A stretch of DNA of 64,000 nucleotides from Solibacillus cecembensis (GTDB lineage: Bacteria; Bacillota; Bacilli; Bacillales_A; Planococcaceae), in the NCBI RefSeq assembly GCF_001439635.1, contig NZ_LMBZ01000019.1:35459-99458 (forward strand), in the 5' to 3' direction. Both the position numbers and the translations under genes were made by a program. Below are positions 15,818-25,493 of this stretch, in pieces. How positions within the stretch are numbered: the first letter of the stretch is position 1; each line of letters begins with the position of its first letter. The notes under the pieces were generated by a model that was given only the letters and a program-made list of their open reading frames with translations, was not told the DNA's origin and did no database searches.

Positions 15818-17089
15818 TTAAGAATGAACTGGTGTTTCCTTATCCGCCATTGATGCTTCACGTTCTTTTGCTTTTTGTTTTTTCAACTTATTCACATCAG
15901 AACGTAGTAATAATGAAATACCAAACGAGATGGCAATTAAGAAGCTAAATACATAGAAAACAGGTATATAGCTATTTGTTGCTTCTTTAATAGCAGACAC
16001 AATGATTGGTCCGAAAATACCACCTAGTGACCAAGTTGTTAATAAATAACCATGAATGACACCAAGTTGCTTCGTTCCAAATAAGTCACTTGCAAATGCC
16101 GGTAAGTTCGAGAAACCGCCGCCGTAACAACTAACAACTAGGAAAATGAATAATTGGAATAAAATAACATTAGTCGTGAATGGTAATGTTAGGAACGCAA
16201 TTAATTGGATAGCAAAGAAAATAACGAATACGTTTGAACGTCCAATATAATCCGATGCAGCAGCCCAAATAAGGCGACCACCACCGTTAAATAATCCCAT
16301 AAGTCCTACCATTGTTGCAGCAGATGCTACGGACAGCCCAACGATTTCTTGTGCCATTGGTGATGCAACTGAAATCATCATGAGACCTGAAGTAACATTG
16401 ATTAAGTGCATGCCCCAAAGCATCCAGAAATGTTTTGTACGAACTGCTTCACGTGCAGACATTTGAGCAATTTCTTGTGTTTTTTTATTACCACCTGTTG
16501 CGACCATTTCTTCTACATCACCTGGTTTAGGTGGTGCAATATAAAGTGCACCTAAAATCATTAATGTGAAGTAACTGATCCCTAAAATGAAATACGTATT
16601 CGAAATACCAACAGATTCCATTAAGCTTACTGCCACAGGTGCAGTAATTAATGAGCCCGATCCGAACCCTAGTACAGCCATACCGGTTGCTAAGCCGCGT
16701 TTATTAGGGAACCATTTTACCAATGTCGAAACGGGTGCGATATAACCAATCCCCATCCCTAATCCACTAAGTAGACCGTATGTGAGCCAATATAAGACAA
16801 CCGAGTCCATTGAAATGGCTAGTCCTGCTCCACCTTGACCTAATCCGAATAGGACAGCAGCAACCATAGCTGCTTTTCGTGGACCTAATTTTTCTACGAT
16901 TCCACCGAATAATGCCGCTGAGAAACCAGCTAATCCCATCATTATTGTAAACGCAATTGTAATTTGCGATGCTTCCCAACCTAATTCCGTTGCAATTGGA
17001 TTTTTATACACACTGTATGCATAAGCCCCACCAATTGAAAGGTGAATGGCAATTGCAGATAAAGCAATAAGCCAACGATTCTTTTTCAT
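15818..17089 (-). CDS. MFS transporter, oxalate/formate antiporter (OxlT) family
   Basis: 423 residues, twelve membrane segments, long basic C-terminal tail. IHLSIGGAYAYSVY at the N-terminus, GLGMGIGYIAPVSTLVKWFPNKRGLATG and FWMLWGMHLINVTSGLMMIS are typical of OxlT-type proteins (YhjX-like). Many members carry pyruvate or other small carboxylates, so oxalate transport is not implied. GGGGGA lies just before the ATG. An inverted repeat TTATGT-N7-ACATAA (17230-17248) about 140 bp upstream could be an operator. Confidence 0.8.
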   Translation of the reverse strand: MKKNRWLIALSAIAIHLSIGGAYAYSVYKNPIATELGWEASQITIAFTIMMGLAGFSAALFGGIVEKLGPRKAAMVAAVLFGLGQGGAGLAISMDSVVLYWLTYGLLSGLGMGIGYIAPVSTLVKWFPNKRGLATGMAVLGFGSGSLITAPVAVSLMESVGISNTYFILGISYFTLMILGALYIAPPKPGDVEEMVATGGNKKTQEIAQMSAREAVRTKHFWMLWGMHLINVTSGLMMISVASPMAQEIVGLSVASAATMVGLMGLFNGGGRLIWAAASDYIGRSNVFVIFFAIQLIAFLTLPFTTNVILFQLFIFLVVSCYGGGFSNLPAFASDLFGTKQLGVIHGYLLTTWSLGGIFGPIIVSAIKEATNSYIPVFYVFSFLIAISFGISLLLRSDVNKLKKQKAKEREASMADKETPVHS

Positions 17090-17883
17090 GATATTCCCCC
17101 TAATTCAAAAGAAAATTGCGATAGTGCAATAATTTTCTCTTTCAAGTAAATATGTCTAATCTATGAACGTCCATAACAACAATTTAACATCAAATTATTA
17201 TGTTAGGCAAGTTAAAATTTTAAAAAAAGTTATGTCGGAAAAACATAAATTCCTTTTTTCGTGTATAAAAATTGTACTTAATGAACTAATTGTATAGATG
17301 GATTAATCTGTAGTAACGTTGATAAATCAACGTTTCGGATAATTTTCTTTAGAAGAATGAATGTGTAGAGTATAAACGATGAGGTGAAAATATGACAGAT
17401 TCGAAAAGTACTATAAATTCTGCTTAAATAATAAAAATACCTAAGTTATCTATTTTTTTTCTAAAAAACTTGATTTGTAAATGTGGTGGTATTCCTTTTT
17501 GTACAATAGTATAACAGTTGATAGTACAGTTAAAATTAATTGGAAGTAGTATTATGCACTGATATATCAATAGATTTGAAGAGAAATCTGAATATTGATA
17601 GTCCTATTTGAGGTTTTCTAGTTATAAAAAACGAGCTGTTTATAACAGTTTTACGGAAATGATATTTATGCTGTTTCGAGAGGTATGTTTTAATTGCGTA
17701 GAAAATATATTGGTTTATTTGAATGGGAAGTTTAGTTGTTTATTTATAAAATCTTTTAATTATTGCTTGCGAAAATTAGCGGGTATTAGTGGGGGAGACG
17801 TTTGTATAATTTATGCATGTTGAATTGGTGGTTTTTCATCAAACTATTTGACGCGTTGGAGAGAGTTCTATAAAGTCGAATTA
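17090..17883. other. Intergenic stretch, no supported gene
   Basis: AT-rich. It holds the TTATGT-N7-ACATAA repeat at 17230-17248 and a mini-frame at 17392 with an excellent ribosome site (GAGGTG, then ATG) ending after eleven codons. An open frame at 17608-17823 lacks a ribosome site, starts at TTG and is cysteine/phenylalanine-rich; I do not believe it is a gene. Probably decayed sequence. Confidence 0.5.
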
Positions 17884-17934
17884 ACTTGTTTCATTAGAAG
17901 GCCTCTAATTTTATATGTGTGGGCTGAAACAAGT
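17884..17934 (+). repeat. Long inverted repeat upstream of the flavin-reductase gene
   Basis: ACTTGTTTCA (17884-17893) and TGAAACAAGT (17925-17934) are perfect complements, enclosing a second short repeat ATTAGA..TCTAAT around AGGCCT. It lies 40 bp before the gene start and could fold in RNA or be an operator. No known riboswitch class fits. Confidence 0.5.
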
Positions 17935-17974
17935 GAATGACGAGGTATATTTGATTGATAGAAAGAGGTAAAAA

Positions 17975-18586
17975 ATGCGTGCAATTAATCCTAATGAATT
18001 AACGGAGCGAGAGAATTATAAATTTTTAATTGGCTCGATTATCCCGCGTCCGATTGCATTGATTACGTCAATGTCAGGAGAAGGTGTTGTGAATGCAGCG
18101 CCGTTCAGCTTTTTTAATATTGTTTCATCGAATCCGCCCATGATTTCGGTAAGCATTCAAAGGAAGCAAGGCGAAATGAAAGATACAGCACGTAATATAA
18201 AAGAAAATCAGCAATTTGTTGTACATATTGTAGATACTAACAATGTAGAAAAAGTAAATGGAACCGCAGCGAATTTAGCGCCAGAAGAAAGTGAAGTCGA
18301 AAAAGTGGGATTGACATTGGTTGATAGTACGACAATTCGAGTGCCAGGTATTAAAGAGGCCAAAATCCGAATTGAATGCGAGCTTGAAACGACTTTAGAA
18401 CTTGGTGGAGTGGGGGAAAGTAAGGGCTGTGATTTAGTTATTGGTAAAGTAACCCACTATCATATAGAAGATAGTATTTATGATAATGGGCGAATTGACC
18501 CGAAGAAATTAGCTGCTATTAGTCGTTTGGCGGGGAATGACTATGCAGAAATAGGAAAGCAATTTACAATAGAGCGTCCAATTTAA
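17975..18586 (+). CDS. Flavin reductase-like FMN-binding protein
   Basis: 203 residues, split-barrel fold of the flavin reductase-like family (DIM6/NTAB type). FLIGSIIPRPIALITS at the N-terminus, NAAPFSFFNIVSSNPPMISVS and DTARNIKENQQFVVHIV are the FMN-binding strands. Cytosolic. GAAAGAGG lies before the ATG. It is followed 13 bp later by the enolase-superfamily gene, so both belong to one operon; the reaction is unknown. Confidence 0.85.
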   Translation: MRAINPNELTERENYKFLIGSIIPRPIALITSMSGEGVVNAAPFSFFNIVSSNPPMISVSIQRKQGEMKDTARNIKENQQFVVHIVDTNNVEKVNGTAANLAPEESEVEKVGLTLVDSTTIRVPGIKEAKIRIECELETTLELGGVGESKGCDLVIGKVTHYHIEDSIYDNGRIDPKKLAAISRLAGNDYAEIGKQFTIERPI

Positions 18587-18599
18587 AGGAGGAAAAATA

Positions 18600-19712
18600 A
18601 TGTTACAAATAAAAACAGTAGAAATCTTTAATATTGAATTACCATTAATTGAGCCATTTATCGTTAGCTATGGTACATATCCAAATATGCCTTCAATCAT
18701 TGTAAAAATGACAACACAATGTGGTCTAATCGGTTGGGGAGAAGCGGTTCCAGATGAGCATGTAACTGGTGAAACGTTAGAGGGAACGTATGCGATATTA
18801 AAGCATACATTAGCACCTGCAATGATCGGTGAAAACCCAATGAATTTCGAGGCGCTTCATGCCAAAATGGACGCACTTATTTATAGTGCACCGGCAGCAA
18901 AAGCAGCGATTGATATTGCGTGCTTCGATGTTGTCGGTAAAAAGTTAAATGTGCCAGCGTATCAATTAACAGGTGGTCGCTATCATGAAAAATTCCCGAT
19001 TACGCACGTATTAAGTATTGGGACGCCTGAAAAAATGGCCAATGAAGCAGCAGAGCGTGTAGAAATGGGTTACAGTTCATTCAAAATGAAAGTTGGACGT
19101 GATGTGGCAAGTGATGTCGCACGAATTCAAGCGGTCCGTGAACGTATCGGCAAGGACATTGCGATTCGCGTGGATGTAAACCAAGGCTGGGTAAACAGTT
19201 CGACAACGATGCAAGCGGTTCGTGAATTAGAGCGTCTAAATATTGATTGGCTAGAACAGCCGGTACGCGCGGATGATATTGATGGCATGGTAGAGATTAA
19301 ATCAAAAACAGCGATTCCAATGATGATTGATGAAGGTTTACGTGGTTTCCGTGATATGCGTGAAATTATCGCAAAACGGGCAGCAGATAAGGTAAATATT
19401 AAGTTGATGAAATGTGGGGGCATTTATCCTGCGATGAAGCTGGCACATATGGCTGAAATGGCGGGCATTGAATGTCAAATCGGTTCTATGGTTGAATCTT
19501 CTGTTGGTTCAGCAGCAGGATTCCATGTAGCATTTTCAAATAAAGCATTTACAAGCGTTGAGCTAACAGGACCACTTAAATTCTCAAAAGACATCGGGAA
19601 TCTTCAATATAATGTACCGTTTATTCAGTTAAACGAAAAACCTGGCTTAGGTATTGAAGTGGATGAAACAATTTTAGCTGAATTAACGCGTGAAAAAGAT
19701 GTGGTACAGTAA
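18600..19712 (+). CDS. Enolase-superfamily enzyme, muconate-lactonizing subgroup (epimerase/racemase or cycloisomerase)
   Basis: 370 residues. An N-terminal capping domain (about 1-120) is followed by the barrel. The catalytic KxK is FKMKVG near residue 164; metal ligands are in RVDVNQGW, LEQPV and MIDEG; the second catalytic lysine is in VNIKLMKCGG; and GSMVESSVG closes the barrel. These residues place it among muconate cycloisomerase, dipeptide epimerase and N-succinylamino-acid racemase-type enzymes; sequence alone does not pick one. AAAGGAGG precedes the ATG. The adjacent acyltransferase makes an N-acyl-amino-acid racemase role attractive, as inference only. Confidence 0.82.
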   Translation: MLQIKTVEIFNIELPLIEPFIVSYGTYPNMPSIIVKMTTQCGLIGWGEAVPDEHVTGETLEGTYAILKHTLAPAMIGENPMNFEALHAKMDALIYSAPAAKAAIDIACFDVVGKKLNVPAYQLTGGRYHEKFPITHVLSIGTPEKMANEAAERVEMGYSSFKMKVGRDVASDVARIQAVRERIGKDIAIRVDVNQGWVNSSTTMQAVRELERLNIDWLEQPVRADDIDGMVEIKSKTAIPMMIDEGLRGFRDMREIIAKRAADKVNIKLMKCGGIYPAMKLAHMAEMAGIECQIGSMVESSVGSAAGFHVAFSNKAFTSVELTGPLKFSKDIGNLQYNVPFIQLNEKPGLGIEVDETILAELTREKDVVQ

Positions 19713-20390
19713 ATGATTGCAACAGGTTTTTTAGGGGAAGCACCCTATGAAGTAGAAGTGTTAACAGAGGCACATATTCCGCAGTTAATGATTTTGCAGC
19801 AAGAGGTTGTAGCAGCATTGCCAGACAAAGCGATTTTACAGCCGCTAGATGAGGACGAGCTACGCAATATTTTACAAGGAAACGGCCTTATGATCGGTGT
19901 TTTTGTAAAAGGTTCACTAATGGCTTTCCGTGCGTTACTAAAGCCTGGAGTGGATGAAGAACATCTTGGACTGGATGTCGGTTTGACAACGGATGCACAG
20001 TTAAAACAGGTGCTTTATCAAGAAATTTCGAATGTACATCCACAATTTCGAGGGCATGGTTTACAGCGAACAATGGCGGATATCATTATGCAGCAAGTGG
20101 ATATGAATGAATTTAGCGTTATTTGTGCGACGGTGATGCCGTTTAATATTGCGAGTTTAAAGGATAAATTTTCACAAGGGATGCATGTCGCAGCTTTGAA
20201 GTATAAATACGGTGGTAAGTTACGCTATGTATTTGCCAAGTTTTTAAACGAGGAAGTAGGGCATTTCGCAAGCGAGGTGGAACTCTCAATGGCGGATACA
20301 GAGGACCAACAAACATTACTTAATGAAGGCTATATCGGTATTGCAATGCGTCAATATGAGTCGGAATGGCTCGTAAAATATGTAAAATAA
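19713..20390 (+). CDS. GNAT-family N-acyltransferase
   Basis: 225 residues, starting directly after the stop of the preceding gene, so translationally coupled. The acyl-CoA loop is PQFRGHGLQRTMAD near residues 110-123, preceded by a beta-strand/helix pattern typical of GNAT proteins. The acceptor is unknown; neighbours suggest an amino acid or dipeptide derivative. A terminator follows six bases later. Confidence 0.75.
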   Translation: MIATGFLGEAPYEVEVLTEAHIPQLMILQQEVVAALPDKAILQPLDEDELRNILQGNGLMIGVFVKGSLMAFRALLKPGVDEEHLGLDVGLTTDAQLKQVLYQEISNVHPQFRGHGLQRTMADIIMQQVDMNEFSVICATVMPFNIASLKDKFSQGMHVAALKYKYGGKLRYVFAKFLNEEVGHFASEVELSMADTEDQQTLLNEGYIGIAMRQYESEWLVKYVK

Positions 20391-20395
20391 CGGCA

Positions 20396-20443
20396 AAAAG
20401 GATGGGGCGCGTAAATTAAAACGTTAGCCACATCCTTTATTGT
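20396..20443 (+). terminator. Terminator of the flavin-reductase/enolase/GNAT operon
   Basis: AAAGGATGGGGC pairs with GCCACATCCTTT (one mismatch), followed by ATTGTTTT. Confidence 0.75.
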
Positions 20444-20476
20444 TTTATGGATTCCATGAAATTGTAAGCTCCCTAA

Positions 20477-20584
20477 TTAAATATCGTTATCGTCAAAACT
20501 GTCTAAATCGTAAAAATCTTGATCATCTTCGAATAAATAAGATAAATCATTTTCATCTGGATCGATATAAGTGTAGTTTGTCAT
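20477..20584 (-). CDS. Very small acidic protein (35 residues)
   Basis: ATG preceded nine bases earlier by AAAGGAG; 35 codons. About a third of residues are Asp or Glu, including FEDDQDF and FDDNDI, with no Lys or Arg at all. Unrecognised. Ribosome site and lack of overlap with other genes support it. Confidence 0.55.
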   Translation of the reverse strand: MTNYTYIDPDENDLSYLFEDDQDFYDLDSFDDNDI

Positions 20585-20605
20585 CTACATCATCTCCTTT
20601 TTCTA

Positions 20606-20956
20606 ATGATACAATATTCTGAATGTTTTTGGAAGTGTTTTATATCGAGTGAAATGCAAGGTGGAAATACTGAAAACGCTTTAAATATGAAGAATACAGC
20701 ATTGGTCGCGCTTTCGAATTTTGAAAAAAATTTAAAAAATAGAATGCAATTATTAATCGAAACCAATTCAAATACTGAATCGTACAAGTTGGAGAATAAT
20801 GGAGGGGTGTGCTTTAGTTATGAACGAAAAAAGCCATTTAACGATGTAGGTGAACATTATCAAAAGAATATGGGCGGAATTCCAAGTAATGTGAATTTGA
20901 AGAAAATGCCGAAATCAATTCAAAATCTAGACGCAATTACGCCGAGTCGTAATTGA
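20606..20956 (+). CDS. Hypothetical protein (up to 116 residues)
   Basis: Open frame without a good ribosome site at any of its ATGs (20606, 20654, 20687). Hydrophilic, asparagine/lysine-rich C-terminus. A strong plus-strand terminator 85 bp downstream is the best support that this stretch is transcribed. No family recognised. Confidence 0.35.
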   Translation: MIQYSECFWKCFISSEMQGGNTENALNMKNTALVALSNFEKNLKNRMQLLIETNSNTESYKLENNGGVCFSYERKKPFNDVGEHYQKNMGGIPSNVNLKKMPKSIQNLDAITPSRN

Positions 20957-21041
20957 TTATACTCATTCTATTGAGCTGGCTCATAAGCTGAGGCATATAA
21001 ATTATCTTGAAATCTAATGAAATCTATTATTCTACCTATAT

Positions 21042-21098
21042 AAAACATCTCTAAAATTGTGTACATTTTCTTGTACCTTTTTGGAGGTGTTTTTTTTG
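21042..21098 (+). terminator. Rho-independent terminator
   Basis: AAACATCTCTAAAA pairs through 14 positions (some G-U) with TTTTTGGAGGTGTTT and continues into eight T. Confidence 0.75.
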
Positions 21099-21209
21099 TA
21101 TCTCTAATCAGCAGGAAATTAATGTATAATAAATTTACGAATATTCTTACAAATTTTCAATTTAAGGTGAGGTACTAATAAAACAAGCTAGAAATCAAGG
21201 GGGAAGGAA

Positions 21210-22325
21210 ATGATTCGCGCATTTAAAATAGGACTCATGATTGAGCTAACGAACCGAAAAAATATGTTCTCCATACTAATTGTCATGTGTATCGTTTTTG
21301 GTTGTATGTTTTACATAAAGTCTCAAGCAATTGGGGATGGTGTTGTCGAAAAAAGGGCAGATTTTTATTCTGCTCAGGCAGCGCTTTCCAAATTCCAAGT
21401 TGTCGATGCTTCTGAAAATGGTGACGGGAGCGATTTGTATAAAAACTTAAATCAACAAAAAAGTGCGGTCGCCTTGCAAATTGCTACGTTAAAATTTGAA
21501 CAACCACCGCTATATTTTGAAACATCTTTGCGAATTGCTGATTTGCGTGAAAAAGCATTTGATCTAGAAGAGTATGAGAAAGTAGCGGATTTATATCCGT
21601 CTCGTATAAAAAATACGATGAACCAACTATATTATACGTTTTTAGTGGAAGATGGCAGTAGAGGCATTCAAGAGCCGCTACACTACTTCCCGTTCTTATT
21701 ATACTTCTTTAGTTTGATTGGGGCTTGGTGGTATGTGTTTATCAGCTTTTATACGAGCTCTATTTTGTTGGATGACTTTGAACATTCAAGTTTAATAAAA
21801 GGCTTTCCGATTCGTTTTGATCAGTATATATTCACGAAATGCATTACGGCCTTTTTGTATATTTTGTCATTTATTGTGGTCATATTTATTTGTGCACTAC
21901 CTTTATTGCGAAATGGACAAGGGGATGCGCGCTATCCAGTCGCTATTTATAATGGAGAACCCGCACTTTATACGACCCTTCAATATATAGGTATAGGGAT
22001 TTTCTATATGTTACTTATTTCAATTTTCGTTATGTTATTTTCAATAATATTGAATGTATTATTAAAAAATATGTATTTAACGTTATTTGTTCATGTCATT
22101 TTATTTTCCTTACCGACAATGTTTCCGGCGCTTATTCAATTCATACCGTATAATCCATTCCACTTTATGAATTTTAATCAAGTGCTGCGTGGTGTTCCGC
22201 TTGAGCTCACTGTTCCAGTTGATATTACGATGAATGTAGGGGTGCTCGTAATTAGCATTAGTATTGGCATTATGCTGTTTATTATTAAGACATTCTTTTC
22301 AACAGGAAAAATAACAAGGACATAG
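21210..22325 (+). CDS. ABC exporter permease subunit 1 (ABC-2 type)
   Basis: 371 residues. One N-terminal membrane segment (about 17-35), a roughly 130-residue extracytoplasmic domain, then five or six membrane segments. GGGGGAAGG precedes the ATG. First gene of a permease-permease-ATPase operon; a TATAAT at 21124-21129 may be its -10. Such sets export peptides or act in antibiotic resistance, but no substrate is evident. Confidence 0.75.
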   Translation: MIRAFKIGLMIELTNRKNMFSILIVMCIVFGCMFYIKSQAIGDGVVEKRADFYSAQAALSKFQVVDASENGDGSDLYKNLNQQKSAVALQIATLKFEQPPLYFETSLRIADLREKAFDLEEYEKVADLYPSRIKNTMNQLYYTFLVEDGSRGIQEPLHYFPFLLYFFSLIGAWWYVFISFYTSSILLDDFEHSSLIKGFPIRFDQYIFTKCITAFLYILSFIVVIFICALPLLRNGQGDARYPVAIYNGEPALYTTLQYIGIGIFYMLLISIFVMLFSIILNVLLKNMYLTLFVHVILFSLPTMFPALIQFIPYNPFHFMNFNQVLRGVPLELTVPVDITMNVGVLVISISIGIMLFIIKTFFSTGKITRT

Positions 22326-22336
22326 GGGGGCTGCAA

Positions 22337-23548
22337 ATGTGGGGGTATTTTAAGTTCGAATGGGTGCAGTTTTTTACAAATAAGAAAAATGTGGCGATTT
22401 ACTGTTTACTGTTATTTGCCGTTATTTTTTATTCATTAAGAGTTGCACCAGCCTATGATCCAATAGAAAAGGTAGATGTGGATGAAATTGAAGCACGCTA
22501 TTTAACGAGAGCGACATTTCTTCAGGATATGGCGATGAAAGATTTAACGGGTTCGCATCCCTCTGTATTTATGGCGATAGATATTTTTAACTATATTAAT
22601 CCGTATGATCAAAAGCGACTGGATGCGTTGGACCGAGGAGATTTGAGTGCTTATGCTGAGGCAACGAGTGAGTGGTATGACATTACAAATAGCTTTACCT
22701 ATCAAAATGGGTCGTTCTTTTACAACCCAAGTTACTATACATATGGTAGCCAATATGCAGAAGACAATGCGTTTTATGCATACTTTGAAAATGCAAAGCG
22801 CTACGAAATGTTTGCGAAAGCAGATTATGATTTATCGATTGCCTTGTTTGAGCAAAGGACAGCATTGCAAACGTTGGAAAGGTTATTAAATGGTCCGCTA
22901 CCAGTTATTTTAATCGGATGTGCGCTCTTGCTAGCCATTGACATTGTAACGAAGGACAGACGTAATCCAACAATTTTAAGAGGCTTTCCTATTGCAGACT
23001 GGAAAAAACTTTTTGTGAAAGGTTTTGTTGCATTATTAGGGGGAATTGTATTGTTCATCCCTATTTTGATAGGGATTGTCATTATTGGGTTGCAAAGTGG
23101 TTTTGGTCATTTTGGAATACCGGTACCGTACTATACGGCAAACGTAAATTGGATGCAAGAAGGGCTACTGGATGTGATGAGCCTCGGTATGTTTTTTACA
23201 CAATGTTTCCTATTGTTAATGATGTGGTTTATTGTCATCATCACAGTCGTCTTACTAAGCAGTGTTGTTTTCCGTAATGAACTGGTGAATTTGGCGATCG
23301 GGATGCTCATTATTTTTGGCGAGAATTTTTACTTTAGCCGTGGGGTAGGGTTTTTCTGGTCGGTGGAAAATTATCCGACTTCCTATATACAGGTGGGGCA
23401 AATTGTTTCGAAAATCCGAAATTATTACTATATGTCAGATCAATTAACGGTTGAGTTCGGTATAACTTTGCTCTTTACTTCTACTGTTATTGTAGTGATT
23501 TTGATGATGGTGATTGCATTAAATAGCCGTTTTAAGATGGTGAAATAG
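22337..23548 (+). CDS. ABC exporter permease subunit 2 (ABC-2 type)
   Basis: 403 residues with the same plan as its neighbour: an N-terminal segment (about 18-34), an external domain of about 150 residues rich in Tyr, Asp and Asn, then six membrane segments. It starts 11 bp after the preceding stop behind GGGGGG. The two permeases probably form a heterodimer. Confidence 0.75.
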   Translation: MWGYFKFEWVQFFTNKKNVAIYCLLLFAVIFYSLRVAPAYDPIEKVDVDEIEARYLTRATFLQDMAMKDLTGSHPSVFMAIDIFNYINPYDQKRLDALDRGDLSAYAEATSEWYDITNSFTYQNGSFFYNPSYYTYGSQYAEDNAFYAYFENAKRYEMFAKADYDLSIALFEQRTALQTLERLLNGPLPVILIGCALLLAIDIVTKDRRNPTILRGFPIADWKKLFVKGFVALLGGIVLFIPILIGIVIIGLQSGFGHFGIPVPYYTANVNWMQEGLLDVMSLGMFFTQCFLLLMMWFIVIITVVLLSSVVFRNELVNLAIGMLIIFGENFYFSRGVGFFWSVENYPTSYIQVGQIVSKIRNYYYMSDQLTVEFGITLLFTSTVIVVILMMVIALNSRFKMVK

Positions 23549-23560
23549 GGGGGATTAAGG

Positions 23561-24472
23561 TTGATTGAACTTCAAAATATAACGGTAGAATTTGCCGGTA
23601 AAAAGGTACTGAATGATATTAGTATTACTTTTCAGCAAGGTGAAATGATCGGGCTTGTCGCACCAAATGGCACTGGGAAATCGACTTTAATGAATGTCTT
23701 GATGAATTATTTAAAGGTGAACAATGGAAGTTTAATGTTTAAGGATGGGCTAAGCTATTCCAGTAAATCTAAAGAAGTGAAAATTCACCAATTTGTGTCC
23801 ATGATGCCGGATCAAAGTGATTTATACAATTATTTAAGTGGTCGCGATCATTTAAAAATGTTTGCGACAATGTGGAAGTCCGATAAGAAGCTAATTGATG
23901 AAACGATTGAAGCGCTTAATATGGGGCATTATGTGAATAAAAAAACAGGTACTTATTCACTCGGTATGCGCCAACGTCTTTGTTTTGCTATGCAAATTGT
24001 TTCGAATACAGAAATTATGCTCATGGATGAAGTGATGAACGGTCTTGATCCAAACAATGTGGAAGTCATTTCGCACATGTTAATGAAGAAAAAAGAAGAG
24101 GGAAAAATGATTATAATAGCCTCGCATTTGCTGGATAACTTAGAAAAATACGCAGATCGTATCTTTTTGTTTAAAGAAGGTAAGCTGGTGGATGCCGATG
24201 AAATTGTTGCAACGTTTAGTGAGTCGATATTAACGACGTTGCGTGTGAAAAATATGCCGGAGCATGTAAAGCAAGCGCTTCTTCAGAGATATCCAGCGTT
24301 ATCAGCACAAACATTAATCAATGGGATGACGCTCATTTCACTTGGTGCACTTAATCAAGAAGCGCTAAGCAGCATAACCGCATTTCTAGTAGAATGCAAT
24401 TTACCTGAGTTTACATTCGGAAATGTGACATTGAATGATTTGTATGCGATGTATTATCATGAGATTATTTGA
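23561..24472 (+). CDS. ABC exporter ATP-binding protein
   Basis: 303 residues, TTG start behind GGGGGGATTAAGG. Walker A APNGTGKST (34-42), signature YSLGMRQRL, Walker B IMLMDEVMNGLDP, and the switch histidine in IIASHLL. The C-terminal 80 residues extend past the ATPase domain as in BcrA-like subunits. It drives the two permeases encoded before it. Confidence 0.88.
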   Translation: MIELQNITVEFAGKKVLNDISITFQQGEMIGLVAPNGTGKSTLMNVLMNYLKVNNGSLMFKDGLSYSSKSKEVKIHQFVSMMPDQSDLYNYLSGRDHLKMFATMWKSDKKLIDETIEALNMGHYVNKKTGTYSLGMRQRLCFAMQIVSNTEIMLMDEVMNGLDPNNVEVISHMLMKKKEEGKMIIIASHLLDNLEKYADRIFLFKEGKLVDADEIVATFSESILTTLRVKNMPEHVKQALLQRYPALSAQTLINGMTLISLGALNQEALSSITAFLVECNLPEFTFGNVTLNDLYAMYYHEII

Positions 24473-24538
24473 AATACGTCAAATTTATATTAAAAACGGT
24501 TATTTCCAGTTCTATTATAATTAGTATGGGGGATTGGT

Positions 24539-24613
24539 TTGGAAATAAAGGAATATGCATTGTATAACTTTTTTCATATGGAGCTTTATAAACATAAAAA
24601 GGAGTACAACTAA
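24539..24613 (+). CDS. Possible 24-residue peptide (doubtful)
   Basis: TTG start after ATGGGGGATTGG, rich in Lys, Tyr, His and Glu; the reading frame ends inside the left arm of the terminator at 24597. The ribosome site is fair, but the size and TTG start make it uncertain. Confidence 0.2.
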   Translation: MEIKEYALYNFFHMELYKHKKEYN

Positions 24614-24634
24614 TTAATCTGTTGTACTCCTTTT
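24597..24634 (+). terminator. Bidirectional terminator between ABC operon and lysE
   Basis: AAAAGGAGTACAAC pairs perfectly with GTTGTACTCCTTTT; T-rich on both strands. Confidence 0.85.
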
Positions 24635-24659
24635 GGAATTTAGTTTCATGAAAAAAAGC

Positions 24660-25292
24660 TTATACTAAATCTTTTAAGTCTAGGTAAAATTCATAAATAA
24701 AGTAACAACCAAAACCAAACAATAAAAAACCTGCAATGATTGAAGTCCATTTAATCATTTTTCGGTTCATTACTTTTCTTGAAAGTGAAACAATTGTTAA
24801 TAAGCCAAGATCATGTAACAAAATCCCTGATAAAATTCCTAATGCGACAATTAAAAATTGATTGGCACCATTTCCTGAATAGGAGTCTGCTAAAACCGCC
24901 CCAAATACAGAAATCCAAAAAACTAAATTTCCTGGTGAAACGGCAACTAAAAGACCATTACGGTATGTTGAAAAAAATGATTTATTCACTTTTTCCCCAG
25001 CTAATGTAATGTCTTTATCTGCGTTTTTAATAGAATCATAGGCAAGCATAAAGAGAAATATGGCCCCAATAATCCATAACGGCATTTGTATGTAAGACAA
25101 TGCTAAAAATTTTGCTACTCCTAAATAGAGTGCGAGTATTAATGCTACATCAATTGTCATGCCGCCAAGCCCTACAGCCCAACCATGCATAAACCCATTT
25201 TTCAATCCTTGTTTTGTCATTTCAACAGTAATGGCACCGACAGGCATTGCAATAGCTAGGCCAATCAGGACATACGTAAAATACAAACTCAT
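24660..25292 (-). CDS. LysE/RhtB-family amino acid exporter
   Basis: 210 residues, six membrane segments. GLAIAMPVGAITVEMTKQGLKNG at the N-terminus and VAVSPGNLVFWISVFG in the middle are the family hallmarks; a hydrophilic loop separates segments 3 and 4. GAGGTG lies before the ATG. Substrate unknown. It is the last host gene before the prophage. Confidence 0.85.
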   Translation of the reverse strand: MSLYFTYVLIGLAIAMPVGAITVEMTKQGLKNGFMHGWAVGLGGMTIDVALILALYLGVAKFLALSYIQMPLWIIGAIFLFMLAYDSIKNADKDITLAGEKVNKSFFSTYRNGLLVAVSPGNLVFWISVFGAVLADSYSGNGANQFLIVALGILSGILLHDLGLLTIVSLSRKVMNRKMIKWTSIIAGFLLFGFGCYFIYEFYLDLKDLV

Positions 25293-25493
25293 TTAAACAC
25301 CTCTTTCAAGCGTGAAATTTTCTTGTAATAACTTATAAATATTACTATATTTGAATATTTATAAAAAATCAACCTAAATACTGGGTATTGGATGAGGGGA
25401 TACAACTGTAGAGGAGAAATTATTAAGTGGGGGATGGGGCGTTGCATAATTAAGAATTTATCCCAGTTTTGCATCAACTCCGATTTTTAGCAA

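Noticed and set aside
17608..17823. 71-codon plus-strand frame
   Set aside because: TTG start, no ribosome site, composition unlike neighbouring genes.
20590..20787. Minus-strand 65-codon frame
   Set aside because: It overlaps the leader of the 35-residue gene and the opposing 20606 frame, with no ribosome site.
24539..24613. 24-residue peptide as an ABC exporter substrate
   Set aside because: Position after the ABC genes is tempting, but the frame runs into the terminator and has a TTG start; listed only at low confidence as a possible gene.
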